From Clostridiales bacterium UBA3277 (lineage in GTDB: Bacteria > Bacillota > Clostridia > Oscillospirales > Oscillospiraceae), in NCBI GenBank assembly GCA_002362145.1, contig DETX01000073.1, forward strand, positions 1-21,864: 21,864 bases of DNA, in the 5' to 3' direction. Each line of letters begins with the position of its first letter. The stretch's first letter is position 1. Below the pieces are notes generated by a model that saw only the letters and a list, made by a program, of their open reading frames with translations, searched no databases and was not told the origin of the DNA. Below are positions 15,253 to 21,864 of the stretch, piece by piece. Both the position numbers and the translations under genes were made by a program.

Positions 15253-16073
15253 ACGCATTGGAAATTCAGGGTCTTACAAAACGCCGTGGGAGCTTCACCC
15301 TGGGCCCCATCGACCTGACTCTGCCCTCGGGCTGCATCCTGGGGCTGATCGGAGAAAACGGCGCCGGAAAGAGCACCACCATCAAGCTGATTTTGGAGAT
15401 GATCCGCCGGGACAGCGGCAGCATCCGGGTCCTGGGCCAGGAAAAACTCCAAAAGCAGGACATCGGCGTGGTTTTGGACGAGGTGGGCATCCCCGCCTGC
15501 CTGAACACCGATCAGGTGGGCCGGGTTATGGCGGGCATCTTCAAAAACTGGGACGAAACGGCCTACCGGAGCTATCTCAAACGGCTGGACATCCCGGGAA
15601 AGAAGGCTTTCAGCAGCTTCTCCCGGGGCATGAAAATGAAACTGGGCATCGCCGCGGCCCTGTCCCACCACCCCAGGCTTCTGCTGCTGGATGAACCCAC
15701 CAACGGCCTGGACCCGGTGGCCCGGGATGAGGTAGTGGATATTTTGGAGGACTTCACCCGGGACGAAGATCACGCGGTGCTCATCTCCTCCCACATCGTC
15801 AGCGATTTGGAAAAGCTCTGCGACTACATCGCCTTCCTCCACAAGGGACAGCTGCTGCTCATGGAGGAAAAGGACCGGCTGCTGGAGGAATACGGCATTT
15901 TCCGGGGCTCCCGGGAGGCTCTTAACGCCCTTTCGCGGGAGGCGGTGCTCTATCGGAAGGTCACAGACTACGGCTGCCAGGCCCTGGTCCGCCGGGACGC
16001 CGCGCCGGGGCTGGCCCTGGGGCCCATCGGCATCGAGGAGCTCTTCGTCTGCATGGCAAAGGAGGCAAATTAA
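15249..16073 (+). CDS. ABC transporter ATP-binding protein (YtrB/BcrA type)
   Basis: A 274-residue ATPase for an export-type ABC-2 transporter. Walker A GENGAGKST (about 35-43), an unusual signature FSRGMKMKLG in place of SGGQ (common in this subfamily), Walker B LLLLDEPTNGLD and the switch His in LISSHIVSDLEKL are visible. About 60 residues beyond the core form a C-terminal region. The gene overlaps the regulator gene by 4 bases and directly abuts the permease gene. Related systems handle bacitracin-like peptides or acetoin; no substrate can be read from this sequence. Confidence 0.93.
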   Translation: MNALEIQGLTKRRGSFTLGPIDLTLPSGCILGLIGENGAGKSTTIKLILEMIRRDSGSIRVLGQEKLQKQDIGVVLDEVGIPACLNTDQVGRVMAGIFKNWDETAYRSYLKRLDIPGKKAFSSFSRGMKMKLGIAAALSHHPRLLLLDEPTNGLDPVARDEVVDILEDFTRDEDHAVLISSHIVSDLEKLCDYIAFLHKGQLLLMEEKDRLLEEYGIFRGSREALNALSREAVLYRKVTDYGCQALVRRDAAPGLALGPIGIEELFVCMAKEAN

Positions 16074-16712
16074 ATGAAGGGACTGCTTTTAAAGGATTTT
16101 TACCAGATCACCAAAAATTTCAAGCTGTACGGTGTGTTGATTCTGCTGTTTGCCGCGCTCTCCATTTGGGGGCACAGCAACAACCTGTTTATCACCTTCT
16201 ACCCCCTGCTGCTGATCTGCGCCATCTCCTTCAGCCTGATCACCCTGGACGAGAACAGCAAATGGGTCCAGTACTGCGACAGCCTCCCCTGCACCCGGGC
16301 CCAGGTGGTCAGCGGAAAGTATCTCATCGGCATTCTGGTGTTTCTGCCGTCGTCGCTTCTGCTGCTCCTCGGCCAGTGCCTTCGGATGCATTTTGCCGGA
16401 TATTTTTCCTGGGGCGAGCTGGAAGCCTTCCTGGCAGCCGGGGTAAGCCTGGGGGCTGTCCAGGAAGCGCTCACCCTGCCCTGCCTGTTTAAGTTCGGAG
16501 CCGGCCGGGCCAGACTGATCTCCATGGTTTGCATGGGATGCTTCTTCGGCGCTCTGCCCATCCTCTCTACGCAGGACCTCTTCGGCGCCGCCTTCCTGCC
16601 GACCCCCAATGGCAGTCTGATTCTGGGGCTTATTACGGCGGTATCCCTGGTCGTCTACGCCCTGTCCTGGCTGCTGTCCATCCGGTTCTACCAGAAGCGG
16701 GAATTGGGGTAA
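16074..16712 (+). CDS. ABC-2 type transporter permease
   Basis: A 212-residue membrane protein with about six hydrophobic segments. It begins MKGLLLKDFYQITKNFKLYG, a cytoplasmic lead-in typical of ABC-2 permeases encoded with YtrA-type regulators. The EENSKW-like loop appears as DENSKWVQYCDSLPCTR, a family hallmark in the first cytoplasmic region. It starts immediately after the ATPase stop, with AAGGAGG inside the ATPase 3' end. It would pair with the preceding ATPase to form the transporter, probably as a dimer of each. Substrate unknown. Confidence 0.9.
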   Translation: MKGLLLKDFYQITKNFKLYGVLILLFAALSIWGHSNNLFITFYPLLLICAISFSLITLDENSKWVQYCDSLPCTRAQVVSGKYLIGILVFLPSSLLLLLGQCLRMHFAGYFSWGELEAFLAAGVSLGAVQEALTLPCLFKFGAGRARLISMVCMGCFFGALPILSTQDLFGAAFLPTPNGSLILGLITAVSLVVYALSWLLSIRFYQKRELG

Positions 16713-16740
16713 AGCCCCCTTTTCCCGGAAAGGAAGAAAC

Positions 16741-17853
16741 ATGCGGAAGTTTACCTGTTTTCTCTTTGAAAACTTCGACCTGGACCGGGAGGCGGAAAAT
16801 CCCACCAACCCCAGGCGCGTCTTAAACGCCTCGGCGGACGCCGTACTGTCCCGGGTGGCGGAGTTCCCGCCCCTGGGCTGCCCTGCCGATGGTCTGCGGC
16901 GGGAATTTGGCAGCGGGGTGGAGCGGCTCATTGCCGCCGGGGCCCTGCGGGAGGAGCAGGGGTATCTTTCCTATGACACCCCGGTTTTCCTCCGGGAGGA
17001 CGTGCCTGCCCTGGAGGCGTTTTTCTCCCGAGCCACCGCGCCCCTGGCAGACCGGCTGTGGGAGATTCGGAAGGCCCTTTGGGCCGCCGCCCGGGCCGTC
17101 GAAAACGGCTTTGATCCCCGCAGAAACCTGTACCACATTCTCTGCGGCATGATCCTGGACGGCGGCTTCTTCGACGCCCTTCAAAGGCGGGAGGCGGTGG
17201 CCGTGGCCCGGGACCACCCCTCGGGCCTTAACTACCTCTCTGCCATCTATCAGGAGGACGACGCCCTCTCCGCCTTCTCCGACGGGCTTTTGTGCTCCTA
17301 TAACCGGTTCACCGACGGGGAGACCTCCCTGGAATCCTTCGGCGACGGGGACGGGGACCGGTTCGATCTCTACCGCTGCTTCCGCCTCCGGGAGCAGGGG
17401 CCCCTGCCGGAGCGGTTCCGGCAGGCCGGGACGCTGCTGGACCGGCTCCCCCGGGGCCGGGAGCGGGACGTCCTGCTGGACGGGGCCCGGGCGCTTCTCC
17501 GGGGCGAGGGCTGCGGCGGGGACTGTCTGGCCCTTTTGGAGCTCTTCGGCTATGCCCGGGCGGGGAAAATTGCCGTGCCCGTATTCTCCCAGGCAGACCA
17601 GGCCGCCATAGCGGCCATTGGCGCCCTGGTGGAGGACTGCCTATGCGCTCCTGTGGAGGCCGCCCTGAAGAAGGCCGTGGAGACGCTCCCCCTCACCGCC
17701 CTCCGCCACGGCGCCCCCAAAAAGGAGGTTGCCAACGAGCTGTACCACATTCTCTTCGGCGGCATCAACGAGGCCATGGTCCGCCGGGGCCTCGTTGCCG
17801 CCCCGCCAAAAAGGCCGGGAGAAGGGCGTTTTTTGTCCTGTATTCAAAGTTGA
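16741..17853 (+). CDS. Uncharacterised protein with repeated YHIL-type motif
   Basis: A 370-residue soluble protein that I do not recognise. Residues 30-85 could form a winged helix, ending in a beta-hairpin (REEQGYLSYDTPVF) before a linker. Two segments resemble each other: NLYHILCGMILDGGFFDAL at 129-147 and NELYHILFGGINEAM at 332-346, which suggests an internal duplication with a conserved His. The middle is Arg- and Asp-rich with no membrane helix. It starts 28 bases after the permease stop behind AAAGGAAG, so it may be the fourth gene of the GntR operon. It ends 3 bases before the palindromic element. The coding call rests on length, the ribosome site and consistent codon use. A regulatory role is only a guess. 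Confidence 0.8.
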   Translation: MRKFTCFLFENFDLDREAENPTNPRRVLNASADAVLSRVAEFPPLGCPADGLRREFGSGVERLIAAGALREEQGYLSYDTPVFLREDVPALEAFFSRATAPLADRLWEIRKALWAAARAVENGFDPRRNLYHILCGMILDGGFFDALQRREAVAVARDHPSGLNYLSAIYQEDDALSAFSDGLLCSYNRFTDGETSLESFGDGDGDRFDLYRCFRLREQGPLPERFRQAGTLLDRLPRGRERDVLLDGARALLRGEGCGGDCLALLELFGYARAGKIAVPVFSQADQAAIAAIGALVEDCLCAPVEAALKKAVETLPLTALRHGAPKKEVANELYHILFGGINEAMVRRGLVAAPPKRPGEGRFLSCIQS

Positions 17854-17856
17854 ACC

Positions 17857-18025
17857 TTAAGGCAACACCGCACAATGGGAGCAGCGGTTTTCGACGGATC
17901 TTTTGCCCCAATCGTGCAGTGTGAAAAATGGGGAATACATCCAGTATTTCCACGTTTTCCACACTTTCGCTTGGAACAAAATCTCTCGCCGAAAATCCTT
18001 GCCCCATTATGCGGTGCTGCCTTAA
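17857..18025. mobile_element. MITE-like palindromic element, 169 bp
   Basis: The two ends are inverted copies: GGCAACACCGCACAATGG at the left (17861-17878) and its inverse at the right (ending near 18021), with two mismatches in 24 bases at 17857-17880/18002-18025. The similarity continues inward along both arms to a central hairpin at 17919-17964 (GTGTG...CACAC), so nearly the whole element can fold back on itself. TTAA/TA at each border could be a target duplication of the IS630/Tc1 type. No coding sequence is present. It lies between convergent genes. Non-autonomous transposition is inferred; the repeat structure is directly visible. Confidence 0.78.
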
Positions 18026-18057
18026 AAACCCGCCCCGAACCAAAGAGTTCGGGGTGG
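18024..18057 (-). terminator. Intrinsic terminator of the M42/FMN-enzyme operon
   Basis: On the minus strand CCACCCCGAAC (18057-18047) pairs with GTTCGGGGCGG (18040-18030, one wobble) across a 6-base loop and is followed by GTTTTT. The T-run (18028-18024) touches the right end of the palindromic element. Confidence 0.85.
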
Positions 18058-18095
18058 ATTCTCTTTAACAAAAGCTGCTTTTCCAATCGGTCTGC

Positions 18096-19115
18096 TTACA
18101 GCCGGATCATGTCCCGGGTGATGTCCGCCAGGGTCTTGGCGCCGCACATGGCCATGGCGTCCTGGAGCTCGGAGCCCACCTTTTCGATGAGGAGCCGGAC
18201 GCCCTCTTCCGCGCCGCCGTAGACCGCCGGGACGAAGGGACGGCAGATGAGCGCCGCGTCCGCGCCCATGGCCAGGGCCTTGAACACGTCCACACCGGTG
18301 CGGATGCCGCCGTCTACGAAAATCTTCACACCGCTGCCCCGCAGCGCCTCCACGATCTCCGGCAGGACCTCCGCCGTGGCGGGGCACTGGTCCAGCACCC
18401 GGCCGCCGTGGTTGCTGACCACGATGCCGGCGGCACCGGCAGCCTGGGCCTTTCTGGCCCCGGCGGGGGTCATGATGCCCTTGACGATGAAGGGCACCCC
18501 AGCCATCCGGGCAATCTCCGCCAGCTCCTCCACAGTCTTGCTGCCCGCGGGAGGGACGATGTTCTTGAGGAAGGGCAGGCCCGCGGCGTCGATGTCCATG
18601 GCCACGGCAAAGCAGCCGGAGGCCTTGCAAAGGTCCATTTTCTCCCGGATGGTGTCCAGATTCCAGGGCTTCACCGTGGGAATGGCCAGGCCCTGCTCCC
18701 CGGCGATGGCCTGGCAGGCCACCTGCATGACCTTGGGGTTGGCTCCGTCGCCGGTGAAGGCGGCGATGCCGTTCCGGGCGCAGGAGCGGACCAGGATGTC
18801 ATTGTAGGCCATGTCGTCGTACTTGTCGCTGTAGTGGAGGGTCACAGCGCCCACGGGGCCGGCAAAGAAGGGATAGCGGAACTGCTTTCCGAAGAGCTCC
18901 AGAGAGGTGTCGGCGGGACCGGCGGGGCAGATGGTGTCCATATTCACCCGGACGGACTGCCAGGCGTCATAGTTGCGGATGGCGGTGTCTCCCACGCCCT
19001 TGGCGCCGGGGCCGGGGATGTGGCTGCCGCAGGCCTTGCCGTTGCAGGCGGGGCAGGCCAGGCAGTTGGGCTTGAGGCATTCTCTGGCAGCGGCCAGAAC
19101 TTCTTGGTAAGTCAT
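18096..19115 (-). CDS. FMN-dependent alpha-hydroxy-acid dehydrogenase/oxidase family protein
   Basis: A 339-residue TIM-barrel flavoprotein. The family oxidises 2-hydroxy acids such as lactate or glycolate. Seen: the FMN-contacting Lys in PFIVKGIMT, the catalytic His and Arg in SNHGGRVLD, and the phosphate-binding DGGIRTG and GADAALI. The N-terminus differs from the classical enzymes: Cys13, then C18-x2-C21-x2-C24-x4-C29, which looks like a metal or iron-sulfur site and is followed by the barrel. It is shorter than typical lactate oxidases (about 370). The start at 19115 has AAGGAGGAAG just upstream. It lies 18 bases behind the M42 peptidase gene, so both share a promoter. The substrate is not known, and in an anaerobe a dehydrogenase is likelier than an oxidase. 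Confidence 0.88.
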   Translation of the reverse strand: MTYQEVLAAARECLKPNCLACPACNGKACGSHIPGPGAKGVGDTAIRNYDAWQSVRVNMDTICPAGPADTSLELFGKQFRYPFFAGPVGAVTLHYSDKYDDMAYNDILVRSCARNGIAAFTGDGANPKVMQVACQAIAGEQGLAIPTVKPWNLDTIREKMDLCKASGCFAVAMDIDAAGLPFLKNIVPPAGSKTVEELAEIARMAGVPFIVKGIMTPAGARKAQAAGAAGIVVSNHGGRVLDQCPATAEVLPEIVEALRGSGVKIFVDGGIRTGVDVFKALAMGADAALICRPFVPAVYGGAEEGVRLLIEKVGSELQDAMAMCGAKTLADITRDMIRL

Positions 19116-19133
19116 ACTTTCTTCCTCCTTAAA

Positions 19134-20174
19134 TCAGTCGTGAAAGGGATCAAGATCCGTGTCGGGGCCGATGGCGCACAGTAGCTCCGTCAGCAGGGCC
19201 ACGGAGTTTTCCACATCGTCCAGGCTGCACACCTCGCTGGGGCAGTGCATATAGCGCAGGGGCAGGGATACCAGAGCCGTGACCACGCCGTCGCCGGTGC
19301 GGTGAAGCTGGTCGGCGTCAGTGCAGGTATCCCCCATATAGGTCTCCACCTGGAAGGGGATGTTCTTTTCCGCCGCCAGGCTTTTCAGAAGGGCGTTCAG
19401 TTTCCGGCTGCCGATGGAGCTGTTGCACAGCACCGGGCCACCGCCCAGACGCACGTCTCCGGAGGTCTTGGGGTCCTGTCCGGGGGCGTCGGAGGCGAAG
19501 GTCACGTCCACGGCAATGGCCACGTCAGGCCGGACACGGCTGCCGCACCAGTAGGCCCCCCGGCCGGTGGTCTCCTCCCCCACGGTGGTGACGGCGTAGA
19601 CGCCGATGTCACAGCCCCGGGCCCTGGCCCGCTTCAGGGCTTCCAGAATGATGTAGGCGCAGCCCCGGTCGTCGATGCCCCGGGCGGTGAAGAAGTTGCA
19701 GGGCATCTGCTGGGGATGGACGTTGGGATGGACCGGGTCCCCGGGCTGAACATACTTTTTCGCTTCCTCGGCGGTTTTCGCGCCGATGTCCACGCACAGA
19801 TCCGTAACCTTCAGCTCTTTTTTGGGCATCTCGGCGTCATAGGCCACCACGCCGCAGACGCTCCCGTTTTCCCCGTGGATTGTCACCTGGTGGCCGGGAT
19901 AGGTCATGGGGCGGACGCCTCCGGCCTTGCCCACCCGCAGCAGGCCGTTCTCCTGGATATGGGTGACCACCAGGCCGATCTCGTCGATGTGGGCCGCCAG
20001 CATCACCTTGAAGGGGGCGTCGGGGTTTAAAATGCTGATCACGTTGCCGGTGTAGTCCGTGCGGATCTCATCGCAGTGGGGGTTCATCTCGGCGATGATC
20101 TTCTTTTGCAGGGGGATCTCATGGCCGGACACCGACATGGAATCCAGCAGGGTATGGAAAAATTCCTGGTTCAT
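19134..20174 (-). CDS. M42 family metallo-aminopeptidase (glutamyl aminopeptidase/FrvX-like)
   Basis: A 346-residue cytoplasmic di-metal aminopeptidase. The M42 metal site is complete: His62 in AAHIDEIG with Asp64, the bridging Asp in RGIDDRG (168-169), the general base and ligand Glu200-Glu201 in VGEETTGRGA, Asp223 in VDVTF, and the last His in LRYMHCPSEV. M42 enzymes form large tetrahedral assemblies and trim N-terminal residues from peptides; some relatives are deacetylases or endoglucanase-annotated proteins. AAAGGAG lies 10 bases before the ATG and an extended -10 promoter some 36 bases upstream. It heads the two-gene operon. The family is firm; the preferred residue is not readable. Confidence 0.94.
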   Translation of the reverse strand: MNQEFFHTLLDSMSVSGHEIPLQKKIIAEMNPHCDEIRTDYTGNVISILNPDAPFKVMLAAHIDEIGLVVTHIQENGLLRVGKAGGVRPMTYPGHQVTIHGENGSVCGVVAYDAEMPKKELKVTDLCVDIGAKTAEEAKKYVQPGDPVHPNVHPQQMPCNFFTARGIDDRGCAYIILEALKRARARGCDIGVYAVTTVGEETTGRGAYWCGSRVRPDVAIAVDVTFASDAPGQDPKTSGDVRLGGGPVLCNSSIGSRKLNALLKSLAAEKNIPFQVETYMGDTCTDADQLHRTGDGVVTALVSLPLRYMHCPSEVCSLDDVENSVALLTELLCAIGPDTDLDPFHD

Positions 20175-20209
20175 GGGGCGATCTCTCCTTTGTGTCTGTT
20201 TCTCATCTC

Positions 20210-20218
20210 ATTATAGCA
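20210..20218 (-). promoter_or_regulatory. Extended -10 promoter of the M42 operon
   Basis: On the minus strand TGCTATAAT (20218-20210) is a perfect extended -10 element. No good -35 box lies 17 bases upstream, which is normal for extended -10 promoters. It is divergent from the galE promoter within a 206-base gap. Confidence 0.7.
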
Positions 20219-20292
20219 CAGCTTTCCGAAAATGGAACCCAAAAAAACTAGGAAATGGCAAGAACTCCCCAGCAAAAAGCAAAAACTTGGGA

Positions 20293-20321
20293 TTGAAAGC
20301 ACCGCCCCGGCGTGGTATACT
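20293..20321 (+). promoter_or_regulatory. Promoter of galE
   Basis: TTGAAA at 20293-20298, a 17-base spacer and TATACT at 20316-20321 preceded by TGG, giving both a -35 and an extended -10. The leader of about 50 bases contains a small hairpin (CAGGG/CCCTG near 20333-20347). Confidence 0.75.
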
Positions 20322-20380
20322 GAAATCAAAACAGGGGTGCTCCCTGCTTTGAAACCTTTTCACATAAGGAGGATATCCCC

Positions 20381-21397
20381 ATGAACATTCTGGTCACCGG
20401 CGGCGCCGGTTATATCGGCTCCCACACCTGCCTGGAGCTGCTCAATTGCGGCTACGGCGTGGTGGTTGTGGACAACCTCTGCAATTCCAACCCCAAGAGT
20501 CTGGATCGGGTCCAGGCCCTCACCGGCAAAACCCTGAAATTCTACGAGGGCGACGTCCGGGACGAGGCGCTGCTCCGGAAAATCTTCGCCGAAAATGAAA
20601 TTTCCGCCGTCATTCACTTCGCCGGCCTCAAGGCCGTGGGCGAGAGCGTTGCCCAGCCCTGGCGGTACTATGACAACAACCTCAACTCCACCCTGGTGCT
20701 GACCAAGGTCATGAAGGAGGCCGGCTGCCAGAGGATCATCTTCTCCTCCTCCGCCACCGTCTACTCCGGGGACAACGAGATGCCCCTGCGGGAGACCAGC
20801 CGCACCGGCGGCTGCACCAACCCCTACGGCTGGACCAAGTACATGACGGAGCAGATTCTCTCCGGCATGGCCTTCGCGGACAAGGGCTGGAGCGTGGTGC
20901 TGCTGCGCTACTTTAACCCCATCGGCGCCCACGAGAGCGGCCAGATCGGCGAGGACCCCCGGGGCATTCCCAACAACCTGATGCCCTACATCACCCAGGT
21001 GGCCATCGGCCGCCGGGAGAAGCTGAGCGTATTCGGCAACGACTACCCCACCCCCGACGGCACCGGCGTCCGGGATTACATCCACGTGGTGGACCTGGCC
21101 AAGGGCCACGTGGCCGCCATCCGTTACGCCGTGGAGAACCAGGGCTGCGAGGTGTTCAACCTGGGCACCGGCCACGGCTACAGCGTGCTGGACATGGTCA
21201 AGGCCTTTGAGCAGGCCAACGGCGTGAAGGTCCCCTATCAGATTGTGGACCGCCGTCCCGGCGACCTGCCCACCTGCTACGCAGACCCCGCCAAGAGCGA
21301 GAAAATCCTGGGCTGGAAGGCCGAGAAGGACCTGGTGGATATGTGCCGGGACTCCTGGAACTGGCAGTCCAAAAACCCCATGGGCTACGGAGAATAA
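20381..21397 (+). CDS. galE: UDP-glucose 4-epimerase
   Basis: A 338-residue NAD-dependent short-chain dehydrogenase/reductase that interconverts UDP-glucose and UDP-galactose for the Leloir pathway and surface polysaccharides. The NAD-binding TGGAGYIGS is at residues 6-14, followed by FSSSATVY and the catalytic Tyr149-x3-Lys153 (NPYGWTKYM), at the same numbers as in E. coli GalE. The length is the same as the E. coli enzyme. The residue equivalent to E. coli Tyr299 is Cys299 (GDLPTCYAD), a small gate residue that in other GalE enzymes permits UDP-GlcNAc/UDP-GalNAc as substrates too. AAGGAGG precedes the ATG by 8 bases. It is monocistronic, with its own promoter and downstream hairpins. Confidence 0.96.
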   Translation: MNILVTGGAGYIGSHTCLELLNCGYGVVVVDNLCNSNPKSLDRVQALTGKTLKFYEGDVRDEALLRKIFAENEISAVIHFAGLKAVGESVAQPWRYYDNNLNSTLVLTKVMKEAGCQRIIFSSSATVYSGDNEMPLRETSRTGGCTNPYGWTKYMTEQILSGMAFADKGWSVVLLRYFNPIGAHESGQIGEDPRGIPNNLMPYITQVAIGRREKLSVFGNDYPTPDGTGVRDYIHVVDLAKGHVAAIRYAVENQGCEVFNLGTGHGYSVLDMVKAFEQANGVKVPYQIVDRRPGDLPTCYADPAKSEKILGWKAEKDLVDMCRDSWNWQSKNPMGYGE

Positions 21398-21402
21398 GAA
21401 AC

Positions 21403-21469
21403 TTGGGCTGGAAGGAAACTTCCAGCCCAAAAATATTTGCCCGGCTTCCGAAGGATCGGAAGCCGGGCA
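21403..21469. terminator. Two tandem hairpins, likely bidirectional terminator
   Basis: Two perfect stems lie between convergent genes. The first is TTGGGCTGGAAG (21403-21414) with its partner at 21419-21430 and a GAAA loop. The second is TGCCCGGCTTCCG (21438-21450) with its partner at 21457-21469. On the plus strand the first is followed by AAATATTTG. On the minus strand the second is followed by AAATATTTTT and the first by GTTTCTTATT. They probably stop both galE and the M23 gene. Confidence 0.75.
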
Positions 21470-21496
21470 TTTCAAAAGGAGGAAAAGGAAGAAATT

Positions 21497-21864
21497 TTAC
21501 TGGCCCAATTGGATGAATTCCTGGGGGTCCATGGGCTCCCCCTGGCAGGTCACGCTGAAATGGACATGGCTTCCCATGGCCGTCTCCACCAGGGCGGTGT
21601 CCCCGGCGAAGCCGATGGTCTGCCCCAGGGTCACCTGGTCCCCAGCCTTCACGGCCAGATCCTCAGACAGGCTGCAATACCGGGTCACATATCCCCCCAC
21701 GTGGCTGATTTCCACCGTGGTGCCCAGGCTGTCGTCCTCATAGACGGCGGTGACCTGGCCGTCAGCGGCGGCCTTCACCTCCGCCCCCGTCTCCGCGGCA
21801 AGGTCGATGCCGTTGTGGACCCGCCAGTCCCGGGTGGTCTGGTTATAGCTCAGGGCCTCCATGG
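21497..21864 (-). CDS. M23 (LytM) peptidase domain protein, SpoIIQ-like, 5' end beyond window
   Basis: The C-terminal 121 or more residues of an M23 protein; the frame stays open to the window edge, so the start is missing. The ATG at 21862 is internal, since the sequence begins inside the domain. The first metal motif H-x3-D is present in VHNGIDLA and the last, H-x-H, in SHVHFSV. The middle Y-x-H-L motif, which supplies a catalytic His in active LytM enzymes, reads YCSL. The sequence YNQTTRDWRVHNGIDLAAE resembles SpoIIQ, the forespore protein that docks to SpoIIIAH, where enzymatic activity is often not needed. An ordinary wall-hydrolase role is the alternative. It converges on galE. Confidence 0.82.
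   Translation of the reverse strand, partial: MEALSYNQTTRDWRVHNGIDLAAETGAEVKAAADGQVTAVYEDDSLGTTVEISHVGGYVTRYCSLSEDLAVKAGDQVTLGQTIGFAGDTALVETAMGSHVHFSVTCQGEPMDPQEFIQLGQ

Noticed and set aside
18247..20030. Plus-strand open frames opposite the FMN enzyme and M42 genes
   Set aside because: They mirror the minus-strand codons, lack ribosome sites and show no domain, whereas the minus-strand proteins have complete active sites.

Overview
The window looks like a chromosomal segment from a GC-rich, Gram-positive anaerobe of the class Clostridia, probably an Oscillospiraceae-type gut bacterium of the Flavonifractor/Oscillibacter kind. This is inferred from strong AGGAGG ribosome sites, consensus sigma-A promoters in GC-rich DNA, a lipoprotein-type transporter, a YtrA-type GntR regulator and a SpoIIQ-like M23 peptidase at the right edge. 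No tRNA, rRNA, CRISPR array or complete insertion sequence was seen.

Region 1 (37-540, minus) is an HD-domain protein with its own promoter. It is divergent from region 2 (723-11232, plus), a compact ten-gene operon: peptide-binding lipoprotein, two permeases, two ATPases, an S66 LD-carboxypeptidase, a leaderless class-A-beta-lactamase-fold hydrolase, an SH3 plus NlpC/P60 peptidase, an M55 D-aminopeptidase and a GyrI-like protein. The gene set mirrors the Bacillus subtilis dpp-ykf operon (dppABCDE-ykfABCD). It is best read as a murein-peptide import and intracellular dismantling system: the transporter brings in cell-wall peptides, S66 would trim the terminal D-amino acid, NlpC/P60 would cut the gamma-D-Glu-diamino acid bond, and M55 would release D-amino acids. 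The beta-lactamase-like protein sits where B. subtilis has the YkfB epimerase and is the most intriguing member. The operon starts with a promoter followed at once by a terminator-like hairpin and a roughly 300-base leader. It ends in a UUCG-capped terminator that overlaps the last stop codon.

Region 3 (11301-14780, plus) has its own promoter and carries an MBOAT O-acyltransferase, an SGNH/DltD-like membrane-anchored partner and a PHP-domain phosphoesterase. It is probably an envelope-polymer acylation module. Region 4 (14813-17853, plus) has a consensus promoter covered by a four-half-site palindrome. It encodes a short GntR/YtrA regulator, an ABC ATPase and an ABC-2 permease, followed by an uncharacterised 370-residue protein.

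Region 5 (17857-18025) is a 169-bp element that is palindromic from end to end and looks like a MITE. It is wedged between convergent genes. Region 6 (18096-20174, minus) is a two-gene operon of an M42 aminopeptidase and an FMN-dependent alpha-hydroxy-acid dehydrogenase family protein with an N-terminal cysteine cluster. Region 7 is galE (20381-21397, plus), with Cys at the substrate-gate position 299. It is followed by two perfect tandem hairpins and the convergent, window-truncated M23 peptidase gene.
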